Position numbers and translations under genes: made by a program. From positions 226,708 through 290,707 of the forward strand of contig WTXG01000033.1 of the NCBI GenBank assembly GCA_022496185.1: DNA of 64,000 nt, read 5' to 3'. Numbering within the stretch: position 1 is the stretch's first letter; each line of letters starts with the position of its first letter. This stretch comes from Multifurca ochricompacta. Lineage: Eukaryota > Basidiomycota > Agaricomycetes > Russulales > Russulaceae. Of the stretch, positions 11,590-22,514 are shown piece after piece. The notes under the pieces were generated by a model. The model had not been told where the DNA came from, searched no databases, and saw only the letters and a list, made by a program, of their open reading frames with translations.

Positions 11590-12695
11590 AGTGCCAACTC
11601 CATTTGTTTTGACATGGAGTTGTCACCCAGTGATACTTCATGGGTTGTGTCGACTTCATAAGTGTCAAAGTCTTCAAGGTTTGGACTGAAGTGAGCCTTG
11701 CACCACTATCAAGCATCCAATAATCTGAGTTGATATCCAGATTATAGGTGTGAACATAAAGGCGAATGCGAGGTGCTTCTTGCACCTCCTCTATTTTGCC
11801 ACTCCTGTTAACTACAGTGGCTATAGTATGTACATGTTGGGCCTCAGCCCTCTTCTTGTTCCTGCCTTGCCCTTTTTGGCATTCTCCAGGTCCTTCTTCT
11901 TCTTTGCGCAAGCATTGGACTTGTGTCCAGGCTTTTGGCAATAGAAGCAGACCACCCCTTGTGAACCAGGGGCAGCAGCGGGAAGTGGTGATAAATTTGT
12001 AGGTTTTTTTGATTTGACAGGTGCAGCCTTTGACAGGACTGCACTACCACTTCCCGATGGACCAGCCAGGCGACTCTCCTCATTCAGGAACCTCTGCACA
12101 AGGTCCTGAGGAGAAAGGCGCTCTGGATCGCCAGAGGCCAGTATGGAGCCGGCAATGGTACTGTAGGAGTCAGGGAGAGCTTTTAACAAATGAAGCTCAT
12201 CTGGAGGTCATTGACCTCCATCCCGTTCTCCCTCAGGGTACTCCTGGCATCTAGGACCTTTTGTAATTGGGTCCTAAATGACTGTCCTTCATCAAGCGGA
12301 AGGACACCAGGGCAAGCCACAAATTATACGTGGCCATGCTCCCTACAGCACCATAGAGCCGTTCCAACTTACTATACTTCTCAAAAAGAGAAGGATAGTC
12401 GGCATCAGAGGTTACTTGGAGTAAACCTCTTGGTTACATTAAGATATAGGAGCCAATCAACATTTCCTCTTCTCCCATCCATTCCCTAAGGATGGGTCAA
12501 TGACTTCCTTCTGCATTTTCTCCTTCTCCTCTTTATCTTCAGGGAGGAGGGGCATATCAGGGTAGGCAGTGATAATATGCCTCCTGAGCCCATTCATCCT
12601 CAAAGGGCGTTAAAGTTGGCAGACCAAACCTGCCAGTTGGACCCGTCGAGGCGTTCCATCTTGGAGGAGGGAGGGAAGACAATTGAAGACGGCAT
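11573..12695 (-). pseudogene. copia B gag and protease
   Basis: The likely start is the ATG at 12695 (MPSSIVFPPSS), because the copia gag landmark LDGSNWQVW follows closely. The frame then breaks near 12600-12480. It resumes with LPDSYSTIAGSILASG and a CCHC knuckle (CFYCQKPGHKSNAC) at 11821-12189. The aspartic protease follows in a shifted frame (WMLDSGA, near 11730). Gag forms the particle and binds RNA. Protease cleaves Gag-Pol. This copy has several frameshifts and two early TGA codons. Confidence 0.85.
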
Positions 12696-13612
12696 TTTGA
12701 GATGTAATAGAAGTTCCTGGTTCCAAGGAGCAGTTAGAACCAGTGCCCAGGTCTCGCTTAAGAGTGCCACCCCATACTGTGGCGCTATGCTTCAGAACCT
12801 AGAAGGTCCCGCCTTTGTTGTGCGACTTTCTAGGTATAGTAAAGCTGTCTATCGCAATCCTGTAACTAGACATAAGCTCTGGTAGACTAGCCAGAGTGTC
12901 TAGTGTAAACAAGACTGGGAGTCATGTCATGGAGGAGCCAACCGCAAGTTCCATTAGAGACAAAGGGTGTATGGCCCTTCCTCTAATGCTGGTGGTGGAG
13001 TCCATGATTAAGCCCTAGATGATTGGGGCCATGACTGAGTAGATGACTAGTCTGTCTCTGGTAGGGCGTGGTTACCCTACAAAGGCAACAAATACTTATG
13101 CCCAGAGATGAAGACTATATCTACTATGTATAGACTATAGTAGTGCAGCCTACTTGTATCGAGCCCAAGCGTCATGGGAGTGACTACCCATGCCTTGTTC
13201 TAGACCCTAAACTCCACATGCGGGTCGCTAAACCCGGCTTACAGATAGAGCCAAGCATTGACTGGACTTAAAGCCACAAGCTTCTGGCTATAGGCCTACT
13301 AAGACTATCTATGGGACGAAGACCCAGCTACAACTATGAAATTACTAATACCTAGTGCGCACTCAAGGAGCTCAAGATGTTTCACCCACTTAGGGTCCCT
13401 CATCATCTTTTGCAAGAACCCCGAAGGGCTAGCCAAACAGTTCAGGATGAGCAGTAAACTGCGTCATCCTGTGGGGTGTTAAGGTGCACAGATAGTGAAT
13501 AGAAAAGCTCACTGAAAGAAGCTGGTGGGAAAGACTTTTGAAGCTTTTGTGAGCTTGAGTGCAAAAAGCGAGTTGGGCTGTAATGAACAAAGGGAAGTAC
13601 AGATCAGTATGA
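12696..13612 (-). other. copia B untranslated leader
   Basis: About 0.9 kb lies between the PBS and the gag start. I see no convincing ORF here. The short open frames at 12577-12885 and 13429-13626 have no recognisable motif. It is unusually long for a copia leader, so it may hold packaging or translational control signals, but nothing specific is visible. Confidence 0.5.
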
Positions 13613-13630
13613 GCGGCAGGGCCCATAACC
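13613..13630 (-). promoter_or_regulatory. copia B primer-binding site, half-tRNA initiator-Met type
   Basis: Directly after the 5' LTR, the minus strand reads GGTTATGGGCCCTGCCGC. This is the complement of an initiator tRNA-Met anticodon-arm sequence ending GGGCCCAUAACC. Drosophila copia and yeast Ty5 prime from a 5' half of that tRNA. Confidence 0.8.
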
Positions 13631-14139
13631 TGTCAAACAATCATGCTGCTGGTTATACTGACTGTGGTTAGTAGCAGGTTAGGCTAGAAAGACAAGTATA
13701 CTTCAGAGGTTGAAGAAACTCTATATTAACTATACTACTGACCTAGAAAGACAAGTATCTACAAGAGACGTTAGTCAAAGGAAAGTAAACAGTATAGTAG
13801 GACTTACACTTCAGAGGTTGAAGAAACTCTGAAGTGAAGGACACGAAACAGACACCCTTATATACCCATGGGGGCCAGGGGAAGTGGTCTGTGTGCACTG
13901 GGAATAAGTCCACAAGTGCCGGACATTAAACAGAGAGAGAATAAGGCTATTGGCCGTGGAGATATCACATGCTTACTGCGCATTACTAAGTCCATCACTA
14001 ATCAGCTGAGTAAGGTGAGAAAGAAATGTAATAAAGATAACATAAAAAGTCCGATACTCCGAGATCTAGTCTAATCTAATCTACAGCTGAAGCGAACCTT
14101 AGATGCCTGAAGCATCTCCAGACACGTCCTGTGTCAACA
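13631..14139 (-). repeat. copia B 5' LTR (L family)
   Basis: It matches the 3' LTR over 509 bp except for one CpG transition. The TATA box (gtatataag on the minus strand, 13857-13865) is followed by the hairpin pair, which probably lies in the 5' end of the transcript. Confidence 0.95.
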
Positions 14140-16705
14140 AAGTTTGGCTACGCCTTCCACTGTGATGGACTCATTGCATGGTATGAACAATGCTGCTTTC
14201 GAACAGTCATGGTCGGTGATAGTCAAGATGGAATCAAAACCTCTGGAGACTGGAAGTTTGACAATGAAATCCATCGCAATGGTCTGGAATGGTAGCAAAG
14301 CTGTAGGCATGATCGGGAATAGTGCTGGTGGGTGCGGGTGCGTGTTTACTTTATTGGCTTGGCAGTCCGCACATCCTTTGACATAGTCCTCCACGTCCTT
14401 CTTCATATTCGGCCACCAGTAATCTCGTTTAGCCAGGGCGTATGTGTTGGCGATACCCGGGTGTCCTGCAGAGGGAAGGTCGTGGTGAAAATGGATCACC
14501 CCCTCTTAATGTTGTCACCACCGGTGACAACGAGTCAATCTCCGTCCTTCCACCATAATCCATCAACCTTTTTCAGGTTGTGTGCATCAGCCCATGATTG
14601 ACATAATGGTTGGTTCATATTTTGTGACACCTGAGCCCATAAGTCCATGTCGTGGAGACTGACAACGGCTGTCTTTGCGAAGACTTCTTCAGGGAGTACC
14701 GTGATGTCGCTGTTATCTTCCTCTCCATTGTTTAGGTTGGGTCGTCATGACAGGGCATCTGCACGTGCATTGCGACTTCCTGCAATGTGTTTTAATACGA
14801 AATTGTACTCCTCCAGCTCCAAAACTTTGTGAGCCACTCATTGACTGATCTTGTGGGGTTCTTTCCAATAAAGTAGGTTGGAGTGGTCGGTGTGGATAAT
14901 GGTCTTATGAGGGGTCCCTGCTAAATATGGTTGCCAATGTCATAGTGCTTTTACAATGGCGAGCAGTTCTCTATCCCAGATGTCATAATTGCGTTCTGCT
15001 GGTGAGAAGGTTTCCGAATAGAAGGCGACTGGGTGAAGCAACCCTGTTGCATCCTGTTGGTTGAGTACTGCACTGTTCACAAAGTGTGATGCATCAACTT
15101 CGAGTTCAAATGGTTTTGCTAGGTCTGGTTGCAAGAGGACCAGTTCTGAACCTACAATATCTCGAATCTGTTCGAAGGCTCATTGCTGCTCTCTTTCCCA
15201 ATGCCAAGGTACATCTTTCTTTAGCAACCCGTTCAATGGTTGGGCGATTCCTGAAAACCCGCATACAAATTGTCGGTAGAAATTGCAGAATCCAATGAAG
15301 GATTGCACATCCTTGACGCATGTCGGTGTGGGCCACTCTCGGATCCCTTGTACTTTTACGGGGTCCATCTGTACATGTCCTCCTTCCAGGATAACTCCCA
15401 GATACTCTACACTTTGTTGCTCAAATGAACACTTGGCTGGTTTGAGATACAGATCGTGTTCATGTAGGATGTCCAGCACTTGGTGAACCCATTCCCAGTG
15501 ATGGACCAGATCATCAACTGTGGCCACTAGGATATTGTCCATGTACACCACTACTTTGCCTGTGAGAATAAGGTTGCGGAAGATGTGGTTCATCATAGAT
15601 TGAAAAGTAGCTGGCGAGTTGGTAAGACCGAAGAACATAACATTTGGTTCAAAGAGTCCCTGATTGGTCTTAAATGCTGCCTTGCATTGATCTCCCTCCT
15701 TAATCCTGATGTTGTTGTATCCCCATCGGACGTCCATTTTGGAAAAGAGGGACTTATCTCGCATGGTGTCAATGAGCTCGGAGATGAGGGGAAGAGGATA
15801 GGCGTTCTTTATGGTGTAGGCATTTATCCGTCGATAGTCCTGAACAGGTCAAAGTTTGCCATCCTTTTTCTTAATGAAGAAGAAGGGTGATGCATATGGT
15901 GACTTCGACAGATGAATGTACCCCTTTGCAAGGTGCTCTTCGAGGAATGTGGTGAGCGCTGCTTGTTCATTCTGGGACAGTGGGTAGATTTTGCAATTGA
16001 TGGCAGACGGGGTATCAGATGTGAATTTGATGGCATGGTCCCAAGGTCGTGTGGGCAGGAAGCGTTGTGACTCCTCCTCTGAAAACACCTTCCAATGTCG
16101 GTGGTAAGCTTCCGGCACTACCTCCTCAAAGGTCTTCTCTGCATGCCCTTCCACTGCCTTCTGGGCGAGTTCTGATGCTTTCGTAGCATAACAGTGGCCT
16201 GAGTCCTCTTCCTCTAACCGTTGTATTTTCACATGTCAGATGGCATAGTTGTACCCTAGCGATGTGATGAGAACAGGGTAGAACTCTTTATCCATGGTTG
16301 CATCGCTCCAGTTGATCTTTGGTTCGAATGCAGCCAGCCATGGATACCCTAAGATTAAATCTTCATTTCCTAGGTTTGTGACAAGAAATCGAATTTCTTT
16401 TGTCCTTTCTCCCACTTGGATGTTGAGGTCAGTGTAGTGGGTAATTCTTCCAGCTCTATTGGCCGTTCCGTCTATATTCCAAATATTCTTTTCTTGGGGG
16501 AGCTCCAGCATCCCCAAACCCATGGTTCTCGCCATCCAGGGGCTGATGAAGTTGTTGGTGGCTCCTGAGTCAATCAAGATGTCACGGTCGGCTGTCCTCT
16601 GTGTAGTTTCGAAATGTACTGGTATTTTCAACAATTTGAAGCGACTAGTGTACACAGAGGTTACATGTAATGCTCGTGCCCAGGCCGAAGGGGTAGAGCC
16701 AGTTA
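14140..16705 (-). pseudogene. gypsy A pol 5' part: protease, RT, RNase H, integrase N-terminus
   Basis: From 16705 downwards: protease (DSGATNNFIS), the RT core ([43 protein letters not shown]), RNase H (FELEVDASHF, HTDHSNLLYW) and the integrase HHCC finger (HHDLPSAGHPG, CADCQANK). The RT active site at 15534-15545 reads YMDN, so the second catalytic Asp is lost, consistent with GACGAT changing to GACAAT at a CpG. TGA stops at 16236, 15849, 15180 and 14940 replace Arg codons seen in gypsy C or D. Pol lies in the -1 frame relative to gag. Confidence 0.93.
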
Positions 16706-17023
16706 AAAATCCTTTTTAGTGAATGCCTTCTCTACCAAGATGGCTCGCACTTCCTCACTTTCTTTCATCATGTTGGCCCATATTTCTTGCGCCTTTTCCT
16801 CCTTTGTCAGTGTCTTTTTGTCAACAGTAGGTGGATTGTTACAGATAGGTGCAACTGTTGCCTCCGCCACTTGTGCTCCCTTCTTTGGGCACTCCCTTGA
16901 CATGTGGCCCTGCACTTTGCAGCGAAAACATCTTCCTTCTTTCATCAACGTCTGCCTCTTGTCCTCAGTGAGTGCAGCCCGTGCTCTGGTTCTGTCGGCC
17001 GAGGTGTCCATGGCGTTCAGGTC
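16703..17023 (-). pseudogene. gypsy A gag C-terminal part with zinc knuckle
   Basis: It carries MDTSADRTRARAALTED, the CCHC knuckle CFRCKVQGHMSREC, a variable linker, and the conserved terminus KESEEVRAILVEKAF followed by KKDF and a stop. Gag and pol overlap at an A5-GG-A-T5 run (about 16706-16720), with pol in the -1 frame. Gypsy C interrupts the upstream part at 17024, and gag resumes at 25993. Confidence 0.9.
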
Positions 17024-17620
17024 TGTTACAAACCCCATCCATCTCGTCTTGTTTTCCTTTTTGTCATCATGTGACTTGCTGTTGGGACATGTTTGTCCTC
17101 TTTGTTGACTGCGTCGTGACCGGCTTTGTCCTTGTTTGTCCCTTATCTCTGACTCATGCTGTGCTTATCTATGACTTGTACTTTACATCAGGATGCTTAC
17201 GTATTTTCCCACCAGAATTGCGACTATACCGGATTCGTCTACGTATATTCTCATCTGGCCCACTTGACTCCGTTCCCCCTTTGGCTACATTACGACTTTG
17301 TTGATACGCCGAGTACGATACTCCGATTCAGACTCCGATCTCTATTACATATATAAGGCCTGCCTAGATAGCCTGTATGCCTTAGACTCGACTTCTTAAT
17401 CGACTTGGTGCATTACCTTCTGGGTGATTCCTAAGACCCGACTCTTGGATCATCTCAGTGCTTTTGGCACTTTTCCGCTCACCAGTACTAAGGGATTAGC
17501 TCCTTGGTATTGACTCCTCACCCGAACTCCATGCACTTGAAAGACAGTGTACACCTGACTTCGTAGTTTTGCTACGCGACTTACCACACATTGTGACGAA
17601 CGCCCGCACCAGGCGTTACA
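17024..17620 (+). repeat. gypsy C 5' LTR (K family)
   Basis: It begins tgttacaaaccccatcc and ends ggcgttaca. The TATA box is at 17350-17356 (tatataa). About 34 bases on, agactcgactt (17384-17394) is the probable transcript start. By eye the differences from the 3' LTR are almost all CpG transitions, with one non-CpG G/C exception near 17060. Confidence 0.95.
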
Positions 17621-17622
17621 TT

Positions 17623-17633
17623 AAGTTGAGTCT
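17623..17633 (+). promoter_or_regulatory. gypsy C self-primer binding site
   Basis: AAGTTGAGTCT lies two bases after the 5' LTR. It is an 11/11 complement of AGACTCAACTT in the 3' LTR (25756-25766), and 10/11 with the 5' LTR copy, whose one mismatch is a CpG change. The position just downstream of the TATA box fits the Tf1/sushi self-priming mechanism. No TGG of a tRNA-type PBS is present. Confidence 0.75.
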
Positions 17634-17642
17634 CTCCCCACT

Positions 17643-19171
17643 GTGGCTTCATCCAGCCGCAGTCAGACCTTGCACAACGAAGAACTCATCGACCACCGAG
17701 ACGAGGATAATCTTTCACAACAAGTCCTTGGCTCTGCTGTCTGGAAAGATTTTGAAACCGAGTTTGGATACTACATCTATCACGACAATCAGTACCAGCC
17801 AGTTGAATATGACAAACAAAAGAGGGTCTGGTACCGTATCCATTACTCTAGAAGCCATCGTTCCTGGGTTACCACAGGACCTGCCCCACCAGAGTATGGC
17901 CTAGGACCTTGGAGAGAGAATCCTCCAGCCATCGTCACAGATTCAGAACCAGAAGAATACATCGAAGAAAGCAGCGAAGACGCACGAGTCATAGCCACAG
18001 ACTTTATGGCTCAGACGGTTGCACCAGAGAGTACTACGTTCAGAATACCTGCTTTAGTCTCTCCCCAGATTACATGACAAACCTCAGACACCCCAACCAT
18101 CATTTATCCAAAGATGTCGACCATCGCTGCACAGTTACCTGATCCCGCTCCAGTTGTCCCTACCCCGAACCTTCCCCCTCCATCAGGACGCCTTATGGGA
18201 GTCCTGCCAACGACATTCACAGGTGATCGATCACAGAGCAAGAAGTTCATGCTCGAGTTCGAGACGTTCAAAAACTTCAATCATGATGTCCCACAGATTG
18301 TGAACCCTTTTCAACGAACCAACCTCTTCCTCTCACTCATCAGAGGGGATTCCGTCGATGATTGGACAATGGAGCAGATTGAATGGCTGAATGACAGAGT
18401 TACAGCTGGAACCAGAACCACAGACGAAGATCTGTGGGATGTAGTGGCGCAAAGATTTAAAGACGCCTTCACAGATGGGCAGGCCAAACAGAAGGCTGCC
18501 AGAGAACTGAAGTCCCTCAAAATGGAGAGAGGAGACCTAGATGGCTATGTAGCCAGATTTCGCAACCTGGCCAAAAGAGCGGGGTACGATGTGAATGAAG
18601 AGGTGACGCTTGACCTCTTCTCCCAGGGGCTGCCCAACCCCCTGGTGAAAAATATCATCCAATTCCATCACCCCGAGTCATGGAGCCAGTGGACGAGTGC
18701 TGCCAGAACGCAGCAACAGGATTATCTCGACTTCCAAACACGATTTGGAGTTGACACGAAGAAGGGTAAAACCCATGATCAGTGGAAGGCGGCATTTGGA
18801 GTAAAACCTACCCATCCTCGAGACCCCAACGCCATGGACATGTCGGCAGATCGCACTAAGGCCCGTGCAGCCCTTACTGACGATGAAAAGAAGAACCTTA
18901 TGAAGGAAGGGCGCTGCTTTCATTGCCGAGCACAAGGGCACATGTTGTGATTTTGCCCAAAGAAGACAGTTCATGCCGCCGAAGCGACAGTAGCCACCGC
19001 CACCACAACACCACCAGTACAAAACCTACCTACCCTGGTAAAAGAAAACCCGGTGACCGCCCTAAAGACCAAGGAGCAGAAAGCGGCAGCCATCTGGGAA
19101 CACATGATGAACGAGGACGAGGCGGTACACACCTTGATTGTTGACAAGGCCTTTGGCCAAAAGGATTTTTG
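17643..19171 (+). pseudogene. gypsy C gag
   Basis: One frame runs from the GTG at 17643 (VASSSRSQTL) to the stop at 19169-19171, with in-frame TGA codons at 18075-18077 and 18948-18950. The first ATG that is also conserved in the other gypsy copies is at 18114 (MSTIAAQLPDPAP). The 157 codons before it are nevertheless conserved as protein in gypsy A, B and D. The core shows FKNFNHDVPQIVNPF, DDWTMEQIEWL and DLFSQGLPNPLVKNIIQFHH. The zinc knuckle CFHCRAQGHM is cut by a TGA. Gag forms the particle shell and binds RNA. Confidence 0.9.
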
Positions 19172-19804
19172 ATTGGCTCAACCCCATTGGCCTGGGCAAG
19201 AGCACTCCATGTAACTTCTGTGTACACTAGTCATTTCAAATCGTTAAAAATACCAGTACATTTTGAAACCAAACAGAAGACGGCCGACAGACGAATATTA
19301 ATCGACTCTGGAGCTACAGACAACTTCATCAGCCAATGACTCCAGAGGACGCTAGGATTGGGGACACAGTTACTCCCCCAAGAAAAAAACATTTGGAACA
19401 TAGATGGGACAGCTAACAAAGCTGGAAAAATCACACATTGCTGTGATTTGGAAGTACAGGTTGGAGAACGGACAAAGCAACTTCGTTTCCTCATCACGGA
19501 TCTAGGAGAAGAAGACATGGTTCTAGGATACCCATGGCTGGCAGCATTCAAACCTAAGATTAACTGGGCAGAGGCTACCATGGATAAAGATTTCTACCCA
19601 GTTATCATTACGTCCCTGGGATATGACTACGCTGCACGACATCCTCTTACCCACGCTATTGTCATGGGATCGGCCGTCACCTGGAGTGATGTGGAACCTG
19701 TGGATCAGGTGTATTGTTATGTTACGAAAGCATCGGAACTGGCCCAGGCAGAGGCGCAGAAGAACCCAGAAAGAACATTTGAAGAAGTAGTCCCCGCAGA
19801 GTAT

Positions 19805-20305
19805 TGTTGAACACAGAGGATGTTCGGTGATGCTTCAGGCATCAGGTGATTAGATTGGCTACTTTGTAGATTAGATTAGATACCGGAGTTTCGGACTATT
19901 TACATTATCATTATTACTTTCTTTCTCACATTCCACAGTAGCTGACTGATACACCATGTAACATGTGATATCTGTAGTGGCCAATGGCCTTTCTCCCTCT
20001 GTTTGTTGTTTGGACTTTGTCCGGCACTTGTGGACTTATTCCCAGTGCACAGACCATCCCTTGGAAATGTATATAAGGGTGTCTGTTTCGTCTCTTACAC
20101 TTCAGAGTTTCTTCTACCTCTGAAGTGTAAGTCGTCCTCTCTACTATCATCATCACCTTTAGACTAACTCTGTATATAGAACTTGTCTTCCTAGGTGTGT
20201 AGTATAGTAATATAGAGTTTCTTCTACCTCTGAAGTAACTTGTCTTCCTAGCCTCACCCGCTAACTTTCTACAGTCAGTATGCTGCGCCTCATGCCTGTT
20301 TCACA
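19805..20305 (+). repeat. L-family solo LTR in gypsy C
   Basis: It is 501 bp, from tgttgaacacagagg to gcctgtttcaca. The exact target duplication is agtat (19800-19804, 20306-20310). Removing it restores the protein sequence PAEYHRHWKVFSEEE, found uninterrupted in gypsy A. It includes both LTR hairpins. Confidence 0.96.
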
Positions 20306-21216
20306 AGTATCACCGACATTGGAAGGTCTTCTCAGAGGAAGAATCACAATGCTTCCCTCCCTCTCGACCTTGGGACCATGCTATTGACTTCATCCCGGAT
20401 GCCCCATGATTGGTGGATTGTAAGATCTATCCCCTGTCACAGCTGGAGAAGGAGGTGCTCTCTACCTTCCTGGAGGAACACCTAGCAAAAGGATACATAC
20501 GACCCTCCAACTCGCCTTATGCATCACCCTTCTTTTTCATTAAAAAGAAGGATGGGAAACTGCGACCGGTACAAGACTACAGACGGATTAATGAACTCAC
20601 GGTGAAAAATAACTACCAACTTCCTCTAATCTCGGAAATTATCGACAAAATGTGTGATAAAGCCCTGTTTTCAAAGATGGACGTTCGTTGGGGATACAAT
20701 AACATTCGCATCCGAGAAGGCGACCAGCCCAAAGCCGCCTTTAAGACCAACCAAGGACTCTTCGAACCCAACGTCATGTTCTTTGGCTTGACAAACTCAC
20801 CGGCAACCTTCCAAGCGATGATGAATCACATTTTCCAAGATCTGATCCTTACGGAAGAGGTCATGGTGTATATGGATGATATCCTGGTAGCCACGAAAGA
20901 CGACATTCACCACCACTGAACCCGAGTTCATGAAGTACTAGAAATCCTGGCAAAACATGACCTCTATTTGAAACCTGCCAAATGCTCCTTTGAACAAAAG
21001 ACCGTCGAATATCTGGGTGTTATCCTGGAAGGAGGGCAAGTATGCATGGACCCTGTAAAAGTGCAAGGCATTTGAGAATGGACCGCCCCTCAGTGTACCA
21101 AGGACATCAGATCGTTCATCGGATTCTGTAATTTCTACCGACGCTTCGTCAAAGGATTCTCGGCCATCACCTGACCGCTTAATGATTTGTTGAAAAAGGA
21201 CATGCCTTGGCACTGG

Positions 21217-22514
21217 TGTTACGCTCAGCGGAGCGTTCTGTGCGGCATGCACGGGTCGGCGCGGGTCCATTACCTCAGCCACGAGCCTAGCATGATAAGG
21301 CTAGACCCTGGGCACTGTTTAGCTTCGGGATCGGTTAAGGTTTGGTGCTATAATCAAGCACAGAGGGAGATGGGATGAGCCAGCCAAAGGGAGCTAATCC
21401 CCTAAGGCTGTTAAGTGGAGACAGGGCCCAGTTGCTGTGCCGGAAATGCACTGAGCACACTGGAGCCCTAGGAGACGGTAGAGGGGTTCAAAGAGAAGGG
21501 TGCACACCCATTGCCAGAGGCAATGGGGGTCCCTGCAAGGATCTCAAGGCGCAAAGGAGGGGGAAAGACTTCTGATGTATTGGGGTCTAAGATCTCTAGG
21601 CTGAAGGCACAAGAGGTCAAATCTGGGGTCGTACAAACTGTCTACAGGGTCTTATATACTGTATGGGGGTCTGGTCTGTAGCTAATCAGAGGCGGGGTCA
21701 GAGTCCTTATCGTCCAATAGATAAGAGGTCAAATATAGTCCATGATAAGGATAAGCCTTATCAGAAGCATAGTCATGTGGGGCAGCCCCACAGGAGTCAT
21801 ATCAGTGTGGGAGGATTCCCACCAGGGTCAGGGGCGAATGGGGAGATGATAGGTCCCATAGAAGTTGGATCAGTGTGGGAATACTCCCACAGGAGTCAGA
21901 GGAGAGGGTCGAATGACTGATAGGTCAGATGATCTAAGGGGTCATGATCAAGGTCCAAGGTCACATGGTCAAAGGGGTCACGTGGTCTGAGGTCATGTGG
22001 TCAAGGGTCACATGACAGGTCATGGCTTTGAGTCCATGTCATGTGCCTACAGGTCACGTGGTCTGGAGGGGTAAGTACAAGCCAAAGTCGTCTTGTGTTC
22101 AGAGTCAGGTTTGGCAGGGACAGTGTCAGGGATCCCATGGGTGTCAGCCACAGGGACAGGGTACAGATGCTGGCCAAGACAGAGGCCAAGTATCAGGGGA
22201 GAAGGGAATGCAGCCATCGGCACAGTAGCTGAACTAGTAGTGAGTCAGGTGCAGGTGTCAAGGGTAGGGGGTCCTGAGAGCGTCGTGTCACAGGCATCAG
22301 GGTGGGGTCCTGGGCATACAAGCCACAGGCATCAGGTAAGGTCCCAAGGCAGTAAGCCAAGGGCATTGGGCTAAAGGTCCTAGGCGCAAGGCCATAGGCA
22401 TCTGGGTTCTAGGGCCAAAGTGGTCAAGAGATGGTGGAGTAGGGGAATGGACAGTCAAGTGGGGGAAAAGGGGAGGCACAGTATGAGGATCAGGAAAAGA
22501 GTAGGTTCGTAACA
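21217..22514 (-). repeat. N-family solo LTR in gypsy C
   Basis: It is 1298 bp, from tgttacgctcagcgg to ttcgtaaca. The exact target duplication is actgg (21212-21216, 22515-22519). The TATA box lies on the minus strand (gtatataag, near 21650-21662). At about 21940-22070 it holds repeated CACATG, CATGTG and CACGTG boxes. No coding sequence was recognised. Confidence 0.94.

Larger units (their letters stand above)
7630..14139 (-). mobile_element. copia B: complete Ty1/copia retrotransposon
   Basis: This 6510-bp element has 509-bp L-family LTRs (7630-8138 and 13631-14139). By eye these differ at one position, a CpG (gcggg against gcagg). The target duplication aagtt is exact (7625-7629 and 14140-14144) and rejoins gypsy A integrase in frame. 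It has a half-tRNA type PBS and the gene order gag, protease, integrase, RT, RNase H. The LTRs imply a very recent insertion, yet the coding region carries several one-base frameshifts. Confidence 0.96.

Noticed and set aside
17172..17356. 110- and 66-codon ORFs shared by all K LTRs
   Set aside because: They overlap the TATA box and the transcript start of the LTR. They are conserved as DNA, not as protein.
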